A stretch of DNA of 10,705 bases from assembly GCA_021200395.1 (NCBI GenBank), contig JAJQGQ010000157.1:1-10705 (forward strand), read 5' to 3'. How positions within the stretch are numbered: position 1 is the first letter of the stretch; every line of letters begins with the position of its first letter. The translations under genes were made by a program, and so were the position numbers. Positions 1 to 5,513 of this stretch are shown in pieces. This DNA is from Erysipelotrichaceae bacterium. Its GTDB lineage: Bacteria > Bacillota_I > Bacilli_A > Erysipelotrichales > Coprobacillaceae. The notes under the pieces were generated by a model, which saw nothing but the letters and a program-made list of their open reading frames with translations, did no database searches and was not told the origin of the DNA.

Positions 1-1
1 G

Positions 2-55
2 TTCATATGAAGTTCATCAGAAATTCAAATTCCGTTAACATTTATATTTTATGAT
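2..55 (+). promoter_or_regulatory. PhoB/PhoP-like box and -10 of sRNA copy 1
   Basis: Four half-sites lie exactly 11 bp apart: TTCATA (2-7), TTCATC (13-18), TTCAAA (24-29) and TTAACA (35-40). Each is separated from the next by 5 bp. A TATGAT -10 box sits at 50-55, which predicts a start near G62. Tandem hexamers with 11-bp period are the known binding pattern of OmpR/PhoB-family regulators (for example PhoP boxes of Bacillus, TTAACA-N5). The array would cover about -60 to -22, where such activators bind and where no good -35 box is seen. That the regulator encoded at 236-913 binds here is inference. Confidence 0.75.
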
Positions 56-61
56 ATAAAT

Positions 62-171
62 GTCTTAGGAAAAGACATATAATAATACAATATAGACAAT
101 AAAATTAACTCTCTCTCCCTATTATAGTCTATAAATGAAAATCAAGCGGTTTCCCCTCGCTTGATTTTTTT
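62..171 (+). ncRNA. Putative small regulatory RNA, copy 1
   Basis: The predicted transcript is about 110 nt and starts at G62, 7 nt past the -10 box. It has three hairpins. The first is TGTCTT/AAGACA (61-66/72-77) with loop AGGAA. The second is TATAGAC/GTCTATA (91-97/127-133) enclosing a 29-nt loop with CTCTCTCTCCC (109-119). The third is the terminator, with loop GTTTCCCCT. The paralogue at 2007-2108 keeps all three. CU-rich single-stranded loops suit pairing with Shine-Dalgarno sequences, as in CiaR-controlled csRNAs of streptococci and other C-rich Gram-positive sRNAs. I do not recognise the family. A cis-acting leader of the response regulator gene is the main alternative, but the strong terminator before that gene argues for an independent RNA. 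Confidence 0.7.
138..171 (+). terminator. Intrinsic terminator of sRNA copy 1
   Basis: The stem AATCAAGCG/CGCTTGATT (140-148/158-166) has a 9-nt loop GTTTCCCCT and runs into a tract of Ts at 165-171. Compared with copy 2, the C147-G159 pair is replaced by a T-A pair, a compensatory change. The unusual C-rich loop is identical in both copies apart from its first base. Confidence 0.9.
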
Positions 172-173
172 GT

Positions 174-216
174 AATTCATTTTGCTAATATAAATGAATT
201 GTGATATGCTTATAAA
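174..216 (+). promoter_or_regulatory. Probable response regulator promoter with inverted repeat
   Basis: A perfect 9-bp inverted repeat, AATTCATTT (174-182) and AAATGAATT (192-200), lies just upstream of a TATAAA -10-like box (211-216). A TG at 207-208 may give a partial extended -10. No convincing -35 box is seen. The inverted repeat contains the same TTCAT core as the upstream half-sites, here in opposed orientation, so it may be an autoregulatory site. The promoter call is weak. Confidence 0.4.
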
Positions 217-235
217 TAATGAAAAGAGGTAAAAC

Positions 236-913
236 ATGATTACAATACTAGTAGTTGATGATGATAAAAATACAAGATTGTTTATGAAAGCATTGCTAGA
301 AGCCGAAGGCTATATTGTAGTCTTAGCTAGTAATGGACAAGAAGCTTTAGATAAATTTGAAAAGAATCGTATTGATTTAATGATTGTTGATATTATGATG
401 CCAAATATTGATGGCTATGAATTAACAGATTTAGTAAGACAATCCTATAGTGAATTGCCAATTCTAATGGTTTCTGCAAAGCAGGAGACGCAAGATCGAA
501 AAAAAGGTTATTTAGTAGGTATAGATGATTATATGAGTAAACCTGTAGATGAGGAAGAATTCTTATTAAAAATACAGGCTTTATTAAGACGTGCAAAGAT
601 AGTTAGTGATCGTCAAATTCATGTTGGTGATGTGACTTTAGATTATGATAGCTTAACGGTTTCACGACCTGGTGAAGAAATAACCTTGCCATTAAAAGAG
701 TTTCAGTTGCTTTATAAGTTATTATCATATCCTGGAAAAATATTTACACGTATTCAATTAATGGATGATATTTGGGGTTATGATAGTGATACAGGATGGG
801 AAACAGTGACGGTTCATATTGGACGATTACGAAAACGTTTTGCCGATTGGGATGAATTTTCAATTGAATCAGTAAGAGGACTAGGATATAAGGCGGTGAA
901 ACATGATGTTTAA
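236..913 (+). CDS. OmpR/PhoB-family response regulator
   Basis: This 225-aa cytoplasmic DNA-binding regulator has the standard two-domain layout. The receiver domain covers residues 3-118, with acidic residues D8-D10, phospho-acceptor D52 (in VDIMMP), switch serine S80 and conserved K102 (SKP). The winged-helix Trans_reg_C domain covers about 127-222, including the WGYD turn and the VTVHIGRLRKR recognition helix. The start ATG is preceded by AAAAGAGG. The last codons overlap the kinase gene by 11 bp, indicating translational coupling and a cognate pair. Tandem 11-bp half-sites of the kind this family binds flank the operon on both sides, so its regulon probably includes the two putative sRNAs. 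The regulator resembles VanR/SaeR-type proteins in general form. The specific signal and subfamily are unknown. Confidence 0.95.
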   Translation: MITILVVDDDKNTRLFMKALLEAEGYIVVLASNGQEALDKFEKNRIDLMIVDIMMPNIDGYELTDLVRQSYSELPILMVSAKQETQDRKKGYLVGIDDYMSKPVDEEEFLLKIQALLRRAKIVSDRQIHVGDVTLDYDSLTVSRPGEEITLPLKEFQLLYKLLSYPGKIFTRIQLMDDIWGYDSDTGWETVTVHIGRLRKRFADWDEFSIESVRGLGYKAVKHDV

Positions 914-1946
914 AAATAGACCTAATCGTTGGGTAGTATCATTTCTTATTGCCTTGTTTGTATTTGTTGTATTGGCTTTAACTGCTTTTATAACAGTTAT
1001 TTTTATAACAGCACTCGTTTATTTTGGTGTTTTTAAGACAAATTCTTATCATTATTCCATTCCATTCATTATTTTTGGGATTGCTAGTGTAGTGATAGGG
1101 TCAATTGTTTCTGGCTTAGTAAGCCGTATACCAAGAAGACCGATTGTTGAGGTTATTGATGGTATGCAGGCATTAGCCCAAGGACTTTTTGATACCCGAA
1201 TTCAATTAGGTAGAACTCCTTTATCCCAGGAAATGGAAACCAATTTTAACCATTTGGCTGAAGAATTAGAAAATACAGAATTATTAAGAACGGATTTTGT
1301 GAATAATTTTTCTCACGAATTTAAAACACCCATTGTATCTATTAAAGGTTTTGCTAAAATATTAAGGGATCATGAACTACCAAAAGAAACCCAAAACGAA
1401 TATTTAGATATTATTATTGACGAATCAGAAAGATTAGCTGATATGGCTACTAATGTCTTAAATTTATCTAAAGTCGAAAAACAAACCATTCTAACTAATG
1501 TTACAAAATTTAATGTTTCTGAACAGATTAGAAATGTTGTTATATTATTAGAAAAGAAGTGGGATCAAAAAGGAATTCATTTTGATTTGTCATTTAATGA
1601 TCATTTTATTGAAGGTAATGAAGAATTATTAAAACAAGTATGGATTAATTTATTAGACAATTCTATTAAATTTGCCCCACAAAATGGACATATCAATATT
1701 CTAATGAATGAGATTGATGAATATATTGATATATCAATTAGCAATGATGGAGAAGAAATTAAGCCAGAAGATCAAAAACGTATTTTTGAAAAATTCTATC
1801 AAGGAGATACTTCACATGCTTCCAAAGGTACAGGAATTGGATTGTCTATTGTTAGTCAAGTCGTTCATTTACACAAAGGAAGTGTCAATGTGAAAAGTGA
1901 TCGTTTAACGACCTTTACAGTACGTCTTCCAATGTTACAAGAATAG
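903..1946 (+). CDS. Sensor histidine kinase with minimal extracellular loop
   Basis: This 347-aa membrane kinase is the expected phosphodonor for the response regulator just upstream. Two membrane segments are visible at roughly residues 11-42 and 53-74. The loop between them is only about ten residues, so there is no room for an extracellular sensor domain. A HAMP-like linker follows (about 75-125). The HisKA domain has phospho-acceptor H138 in FSHEFKTP. The ATPase domain has an N box (N249, N253), a G1 box (D282-G283) and a G2 box (GTGIGLS, 309-315). The length is near that of intramembrane-sensing kinases, which commonly detect envelope stress or partner transporters, but the stimulus cannot be read here. 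ATG at 903 or 906 are both possible, and AAGGCGG at 890-896 serves either. The stop codon abuts the half-site array of sRNA copy 2. Confidence 0.94.
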   Translation: MMFKNRPNRWVVSFLIALFVFVVLALTAFITVIFITALVYFGVFKTNSYHYSIPFIIFGIASVVIGSIVSGLVSRIPRRPIVEVIDGMQALAQGLFDTRIQLGRTPLSQEMETNFNHLAEELENTELLRTDFVNNFSHEFKTPIVSIKGFAKILRDHELPKETQNEYLDIIIDESERLADMATNVLNLSKVEKQTILTNVTKFNVSEQIRNVVILLEKKWDQKGIHFDLSFNDHFIEGNEELLKQVWINLLDNSIKFAPQNGHINILMNEIDEYIDISISNDGEEIKPEDQKRIFEKFYQGDTSHASKGTGIGLSIVSQVVHLHKGSVNVKSDRLTTFTVRLPMLQE

Positions 1947-2000
1947 TTCATATAAAATTCATCAGAATTTCATATTCACTTCACATTTATCTTCTATGAT
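1947..2000 (+). promoter_or_regulatory. PhoB/PhoP-like box and -10 of sRNA copy 2
   Basis: Half-sites TTCATA (1947-1952), TTCATC (1958-1963), TTCATA (1969-1974) and TTCACA (1980-1985) are again exactly 11 bp apart. They are followed by a TATGAT -10 box at 1995-2000, with the same 15-bp offset from the last half-site as in copy 1. The predicted start is G2007. The four hexamers are more alike than in copy 1, so this site may bind the regulator more tightly. It starts directly after the kinase stop codon. Confidence 0.75.
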
Positions 2001-2006
2001 GTAAAT

Positions 2007-2108
2007 GTCTTAGGAAAAGACAAAATAATAATAGGCTAAAATCTCTCTCCCTTCAAAATATAGTCTATCAAATAAAAATCAAGTGATTTCCCCTCACTTG
2101 ATTTTTTT
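2007..2108 (+). ncRNA. Putative small regulatory RNA, copy 2
   Basis: The predicted transcript is about 102 nt. Hairpin 1, TGTCTT/AAGACA (2006-2011/2017-2022) with loop AGGAA, is identical to copy 1. Hairpin 2 is ATAGGCTA/TAGTCTAT (2031-2038/2061-2068) with one G-U pair, and its 22-nt loop carries TCTCTCTCCCTT (2042-2053). Hairpin 3 is the terminator with loop ATTTCCCCT. Relative to copy 1, paired positions change in compatible ways and the loops keep the CU-rich motifs. The tract 2046-2053 can pair with the Shine-Dalgarno of the downstream NlpC/P60 gene. Because no terminator separates the kinase gene from this unit, the RNA could also arise by processing of the operon mRNA. Confidence 0.7.
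2077..2108 (+). terminator. Intrinsic terminator of sRNA copy 2 and probably of the TCS operon
   Basis: The stem AATCAAGTG/CACTTGATT (2077-2085/2095-2103) has a loop ATTTCCCCT and a T tract to 2108. It is the only terminator seen after the kinase gene, so it should end both the sRNA and the two-component mRNA. Confidence 0.9.
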
Positions 2109-2120
2109 GTTTTAAAAAAA

Positions 2121-2167
2121 ATTGATTTAATCAATATTATTTAAAATTCTTAAGAATTTCTTAAGAA
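2121..2167. promoter_or_regulatory. Cluster of palindromes upstream of the NlpC/P60 promoter
   Basis: ATTGATT-T-AATCAAT (2121-2135) is a perfect interrupted palindrome. Two copies of the palindrome TTCTTAAGAA follow at 2147-2156 and 2158-2167, 11 bp apart. Written another way, the pair is CTTAAG-N5-CTTAAG, the spacing of an OmpR-family tandem site and close to the streptococcal CiaR box TTTAAG-N5-TTTAAG. It ends 5 bp before the -35 box, a usual activator position. The bound protein is unknown. Confidence 0.55.
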
Positions 2168-2172
2168 AAATG

Positions 2173-2201
2173 TAGACATTTTATATTTTATGGTCTATAA
2201 T
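2173..2201 (+). promoter_or_regulatory. Sigma-A-type promoter of the NlpC/P60 gene
   Basis: The -35 box TAGACA (2173-2178) and the -10 box TATAAT (2196-2201) are separated by exactly 17 bp. Transcription would start near 2208, leaving a leader of about 28 nt before the start codon at 2236. This means that translation from the in-frame ATG at 2206 is unlikely. Confidence 0.8.
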
Positions 2202-2235
2202 AACCATGGGTATATTATTGAAAGGGAGGATACAA

Positions 2236-3633
2236 ATGAATAATCGTTTAAAAACATTTATCCTAGAAAACTTGCAAGAACATGTTATAAATCGTAAAGC
2301 AATGTTTATCCCATTATTATTTGTTTCTACTTTTGGATTAGTTGGTTATGCTGCTATAGATAAAGAAGCACCAACAATTGATGCAAATAAAATATCAGTT
2401 CTTTATGGAACAGATTTAGATAAAACAATGTTTAGTATTGAAGATAATCGTGATTCATTGGCTAATCTTGATGTAACTATTGATGATAGTAGTTATGATG
2501 CCAATCAGTTAGGTACATATAGTGTTGAAGTATCAGCTACTGATATGTTCAGTAATACTGTTACAAAAAATGTAGAAGTAGAAGTTATAGATAAGACAGC
2601 ACCAGTTTTTACAACAAGTTGTGATGGTTATGTTATTGAAGTTGCAGTCAATGGTAGTGCAGATATTACTGAGTATGTTACTGCAACCGATAATGTTGAT
2701 GGTGATGTTTCTGCTTTTATTGAAACAGATGAAACTCTTGATACAAGTAAGTTAGGAACGCAAATGATAGAAGTTAGTGTTTCTGATAATTCTGGTAATA
2801 CAACAACAGAAACTTATGAGTTCACTATTACTGATACTATTGCACCTACTATTACGTTATCTGATGATACTATTACAGTTGATTATGGTTCAAGTTTTGA
2901 TTATAGTGATTATGTTACTATCATGGATAATTATGATAAAGAAGTTGATGTTAATGTTGAAGGTAGTGTTGATACGAAATCTGAGGAAACACAAACATTG
3001 ACAATTACAGCAACTGATTCATCTGCTAATACATCTACAGCAACTTTGACAGTGGATGTTGAAGATTTAACAGCACCTGCTATTACTTTGAGTAAATCTA
3101 AAGTATCTATTTATACAGGAGATAGTTTCTCTGCATCTAAGTATTTATCTAGTGCTACAGACAACAAAGATGGCGATTTGACGGATGAAGTTAAAATAAG
3201 CAGTAACGTTAAAACAAGTACTAAAGGTACTTATACCGTTACTTATTCAGTGAGTGATGCTGCAGGAAATACATCTTCTAAAACATTAACTGTTGTTGTT
3301 ACTACAAAAACATCTGGTATTGTTGCAACTGCCAAATCTAAATTAGGATGTGCTTATAAGTATGGATCTACTGGACCTAATACATTTGATTGCTCTGGAT
3401 TTACACAATGGGTATATGCTCAAAATGGTAAGAGTATACCTCGTACATCTAGTGCACAAAAATCAGGTGGTACAGTGATATCATTATCACAATTACAACC
3501 AGGCGATATCGTATGGAGATCAGGACATGTTGGAATTTATGTTGGTAATGGACTAGTTATTCATTCACCTCATACTGGTGCGGTTGTTTCTTATACAAGT
3601 GTTAGTGGATTTACTTGTGGTGTTCGTTATTAA
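2236..3633 (+). CDS. Secreted NlpC/P60 peptidase with four Ig-like repeats
   Basis: This 465-aa protein probably cleaves peptidoglycan stem peptides outside the cell. The N-terminus has a long charged region (1-22) and a hydrophobic segment (about 23-40, ending GYAA), which could be a signal peptide or an anchor. Four Ig-like repeats follow, each opening with an x-A-P-x-I/F motif, at about 43-119, 121-200, 201-278 and 279-357. They resemble bacterial surface Ig-like (DUF5011/HYR-type) modules that hold the enzyme away from the membrane. The NlpC/P60 domain (about 362-465) has catalytic C386 (FDCSGF), H431 (SGHVGIY) and third residue H443. There is no LPxTG motif. I chose ATG 2236 because AAAGGGAGGA lies 5 nt upstream. 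An upstream in-frame ATG at 2206 would lie before the predicted transcription start. Confidence 0.92.
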   Translation: MNNRLKTFILENLQEHVINRKAMFIPLLFVSTFGLVGYAAIDKEAPTIDANKISVLYGTDLDKTMFSIEDNRDSLANLDVTIDDSSYDANQLGTYSVEVSATDMFSNTVTKNVEVEVIDKTAPVFTTSCDGYVIEVAVNGSADITEYVTATDNVDGDVSAFIETDETLDTSKLGTQMIEVSVSDNSGNTTTETYEFTITDTIAPTITLSDDTITVDYGSSFDYSDYVTIMDNYDKEVDVNVEGSVDTKSEETQTLTITATDSSANTSTATLTVDVEDLTAPAITLSKSKVSIYTGDSFSASKYLSSATDNKDGDLTDEVKISSNVKTSTKGTYTVTYSVSDAAGNTSSKTLTVVVTTKTSGIVATAKSKLGCAYKYGSTGPNTFDCSGFTQWVYAQNGKSIPRTSSAQKSGGTVISLSQLQPGDIVWRSGHVGIYVGNGLVIHSPHTGAVVSYTSVSGFTCGVRY

Positions 3634-3644
3634 AATAGATTAAA

Positions 3645-3671
3645 GCCGAATGATGATTCATTCGGTTTTTT
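3645..3671 (+). terminator. Intrinsic terminator after the NlpC/P60 gene
   Basis: The stem CCGAATGA/TCATTCGG (3646-3653/3658-3665) has a 4-nt loop and a run of six Ts. It lies 12 bp after the stop codon and separates this gene from the ABC operon. Confidence 0.9.
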
Positions 3672-3694
3672 ATTTTGAGTTTATATTTTGTTTT

Positions 3695-3722
3695 TTTTCA
3701 GTTTATTTTTGTTTATTATAAT
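3695..3722 (+). promoter_or_regulatory. Probable promoter of the ABC exporter operon
   Basis: A perfect -10 box TATAAT lies at 3717-3722. The best -35 match is TTTTCA (3695-3700) at 16 bp, only four of six positions. The predicted start is near 3729, giving a very short leader that just includes the AAAGGA ribosome binding site. Confidence 0.55.
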
Positions 3723-3743
3723 GCCAATGAAAGGATGATGAAT

Positions 3744-5513
3744 ATGTCGATATTAAAATTATTTAAGAAACTTACTAGAACCGAATATATTTATATTGTC
3801 ATAAGCATTGCTTTCATTTGTGCTATGGTTGGATTAGATTTGAAATTACCTGATTATATGAGTTCTATTACAACTTTAGTAGAAACTGAAGGTAGTGAAA
3901 TGAATGAAATACTTATTGAAGGTGCAAAGATGATTGCATGTGCTCTTGGAGCTTTGATCTGCTCTGTTTGCGTTGCCATCTTTTCATCACGTATAGCAAG
4001 TAATTTTGGTGCTAGAATCCGTGAGGATATGTTTGATAAAGTGCAGGGATTTTCATTAGAAGAAGTGAATAAATTTTCAACATCAAGTTTAATTATTCGT
4101 TCCACTAATGATGTAACTCAAGTACAGAATTTGATTGTTATGGGATTGCAGATGTTTATCAGAGCACCAATTATGGCTGTATGGGCGATTTTAAAGATTG
4201 TTAATAAAAGCTGGCAATGGAGTGCAGCAACTTGTGTAGCAGTTATCGTTTTACTTACAGTTGTAGGTATTTGTGTTATGTTTGCTGTACCTCGATTTAG
4301 AAAAATTCAGTATTTAACAGATAATGTCAATAGAGTTGCTAGAGAAAACTTAACAGGTTTATCTGTTGTTCGTGCTTATAATGCTGAAGAATATCAAGAA
4401 GATAAATTTGAAGTGGCTAATGAAGAATTAAAGCATAATAACTTAGTTGGTAATGGGGTTATGGCTTTGATGCAACCTTCTATGCAGCTTATTCAAAATG
4501 GTTTAACTTTATCTATTTATTGGATTGGTGCATATCTTATTAGTAATGCTTTAATTAGTGATAAGATTAGTTTATTCTCTGATATGGTTGTTTTCTCAAG
4601 TTATGCTATGCAGGTTGTTATGTCATTTATGATGTTAGTAGCTATTTTCATTATGTTACCAAGAGCATTAGTAGCTGCTCAACGTATTAATGAAGTATTA
4701 GATACACAAACAAAGATTTTTGATGGTGATATTGCTGATTCAAATACTGAAGAAACAGGCGAAGTAGAATTTAGAAATGTTAGTTTCAAATATCCTGATG
4801 CTCAGGATTATGTTTTAGAGAATATTTCATTTACTGCTCATAAAGGCGAAACAATTGCTTTTATTGGTTCAACTGGTAGTGGTAAATCTACATTAATTAA
4901 TTTAGTACCACGTTTTTATGATGTAAGTGAAGGTGAAATATTAGTAGATGGTATTAATATAAAAGATTATACGCAAAAAGCATTGCGAAATAAATTAGGC
5001 TATGTTTCACAAAAATCTGTATTATTTAAAGGTACAATTAAATCTAATGTAGATTTTGGTGATAATGGTAAAGGCCAAGCTTTAGAAAGTGATATTGTAG
5101 AAGCTATATATACTGCTAAAGCTAATGAGTTTGTGGAAACAGATGATGTTGGCTATGATGGTTATGTAGCACAAAATGGTGCTAATTTCTCTGGAGGACA
5201 AAAACAACGTTTATCTATTGCTAGAGCAATTTGTCGTAGACCTGAGATCTTTATTTTTGATGATTCTTTCTCAGCTCTTGACTTTAAGACTGATAAAGAT
5301 TTAAGAACAGCATTAAATGATTATTGTAAGGATGCTACAAAACTTATTGTTGCTCAACGTATTGGTACAATTATTGATGCTGATAAGATTGTTGTCTTGG
5401 ACGAAGGCAAGGTTGTTGGTATTGGAACACATGAAGAATTATTAAAGAATTGTGATGTATATTATGAAATCGCCTTATCACAATTTTCAAAGGAGGAATT
5501 AGAAAATGAATAG
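3744..5513 (+). CDS. ABC exporter subunit with degenerate ATP site (heterodimer half 1)
   Basis: This 589-aa type IV (ABCB-like) exporter half has an N-terminal membrane domain of about six helices (roughly 14-330) and a C-terminal nucleotide-binding domain. Walker A is GSTGSGKST (375-383), the signature is FSGGQ (482-486), and Walker B ends at D506. The position of the catalytic glutamate is D507 and the switch histidine is replaced by Q538. In heterodimeric exporters such as TM287/288, LmrCD or EfrCD, these substitutions mark the subunit that forms the non-hydrolysing site. The start at ATG 3744 suits AAAGGA at 3730-3735. An in-frame ATG at 3675 lies upstream of the likely promoter. The gene overlaps the partner gene by 8 bp. 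The substrate is unknown; drugs, peptides and lipids are all exported by relatives. Confidence 0.92.
   Translation: MSILKLFKKLTRTEYIYIVISIAFICAMVGLDLKLPDYMSSITTLVETEGSEMNEILIEGAKMIACALGALICSVCVAIFSSRIASNFGARIREDMFDKVQGFSLEEVNKFSTSSLIIRSTNDVTQVQNLIVMGLQMFIRAPIMAVWAILKIVNKSWQWSAATCVAVIVLLTVVGICVMFAVPRFRKIQYLTDNVNRVARENLTGLSVVRAYNAEEYQEDKFEVANEELKHNNLVGNGVMALMQPSMQLIQNGLTLSIYWIGAYLISNALISDKISLFSDMVVFSSYAMQVVMSFMMLVAIFIMLPRALVAAQRINEVLDTQTKIFDGDIADSNTEETGEVEFRNVSFKYPDAQDYVLENISFTAHKGETIAFIGSTGSGKSTLINLVPRFYDVSEGEILVDGINIKDYTQKALRNKLGYVSQKSVLFKGTIKSNVDFGDNGKGQALESDIVEAIYTAKANEFVETDDVGYDGYVAQNGANFSGGQKQRLSIARAICRRPEIFIFDDSFSALDFKTDKDLRTALNDYCKDATKLIVAQRIGTIIDADKIVVLDEGKVVGIGTHEELLKNCDVYYEIALSQFSKEELENE

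Larger units (their letters stand above)
1..172 (+). repeat. Copy 1 of duplicated promoter-sRNA-terminator unit
   Basis: This stretch recurs at 1946-2109 on the other side of the two-component genes. The first 77 bases align without gaps and, by hand count, 67 of 77 are identical. The middle part differs by indels, and similarity returns over the CU-rich tract, the GTCTATA-like arm and the terminator. No reading frame is shared between the copies. The window begins exactly here, so similarity could continue further upstream. The conserved parts are regulatory half-sites, -10 box, hairpins and C-rich loops, so it looks like a duplicated RNA gene rather than an insertion sequence. No terminal inverted repeats or target duplications are visible. 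Confidence 0.9.
1946..2109 (+). repeat. Copy 2 of duplicated promoter-sRNA-terminator unit
   Basis: This is the partner of the unit at 1-172. It begins at the last base of the kinase stop codon. It shares the ungapped first 77 bases (about 87% identical), the CTCTCTCCC tract, the TATAGTCTAT arm and the terminator with its UUUCCCC loop. It is 8 bp shorter in the loop region between hairpins. Function-bearing parts are conserved and linkers are not. Confidence 0.9.

Noticed and set aside
136..165. Possible tiny peptide starting at the ATG at 136 in sRNA copy 1
   Set aside because: It would be nine codons within the terminator arm with no ribosome binding site. Copy 2 lacks the ATG.
62..235. 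Riboswitch or T-box leader controlling the response regulator
   Set aside because: No known aptamer or T-box motif is seen. The same unit occurs before an unrelated gene that has its own promoter after the terminator, so independent RNAs fit better.
393..596. Minus-strand open frame of 67 codons inside the response regulator
   Set aside because: It is a shadow of a clear receiver domain. It has no ribosome binding site and no recognisable protein.
1..2109. The duplicated units as ends of an insertion sequence or composite transposon around the two-component genes
   Set aside because: There is no transposase, no terminal inverted repeats and no target duplication. Conservation follows promoter and RNA structure instead.
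3679..3717. Repeated GTTTATA/GTTTATT motifs ahead of the ABC operon as a regulator array
   Set aside because: The spacings are 22 and 10 bp and the region is T-rich. This does not match the 11-bp TTCAT arrays and can occur by chance.
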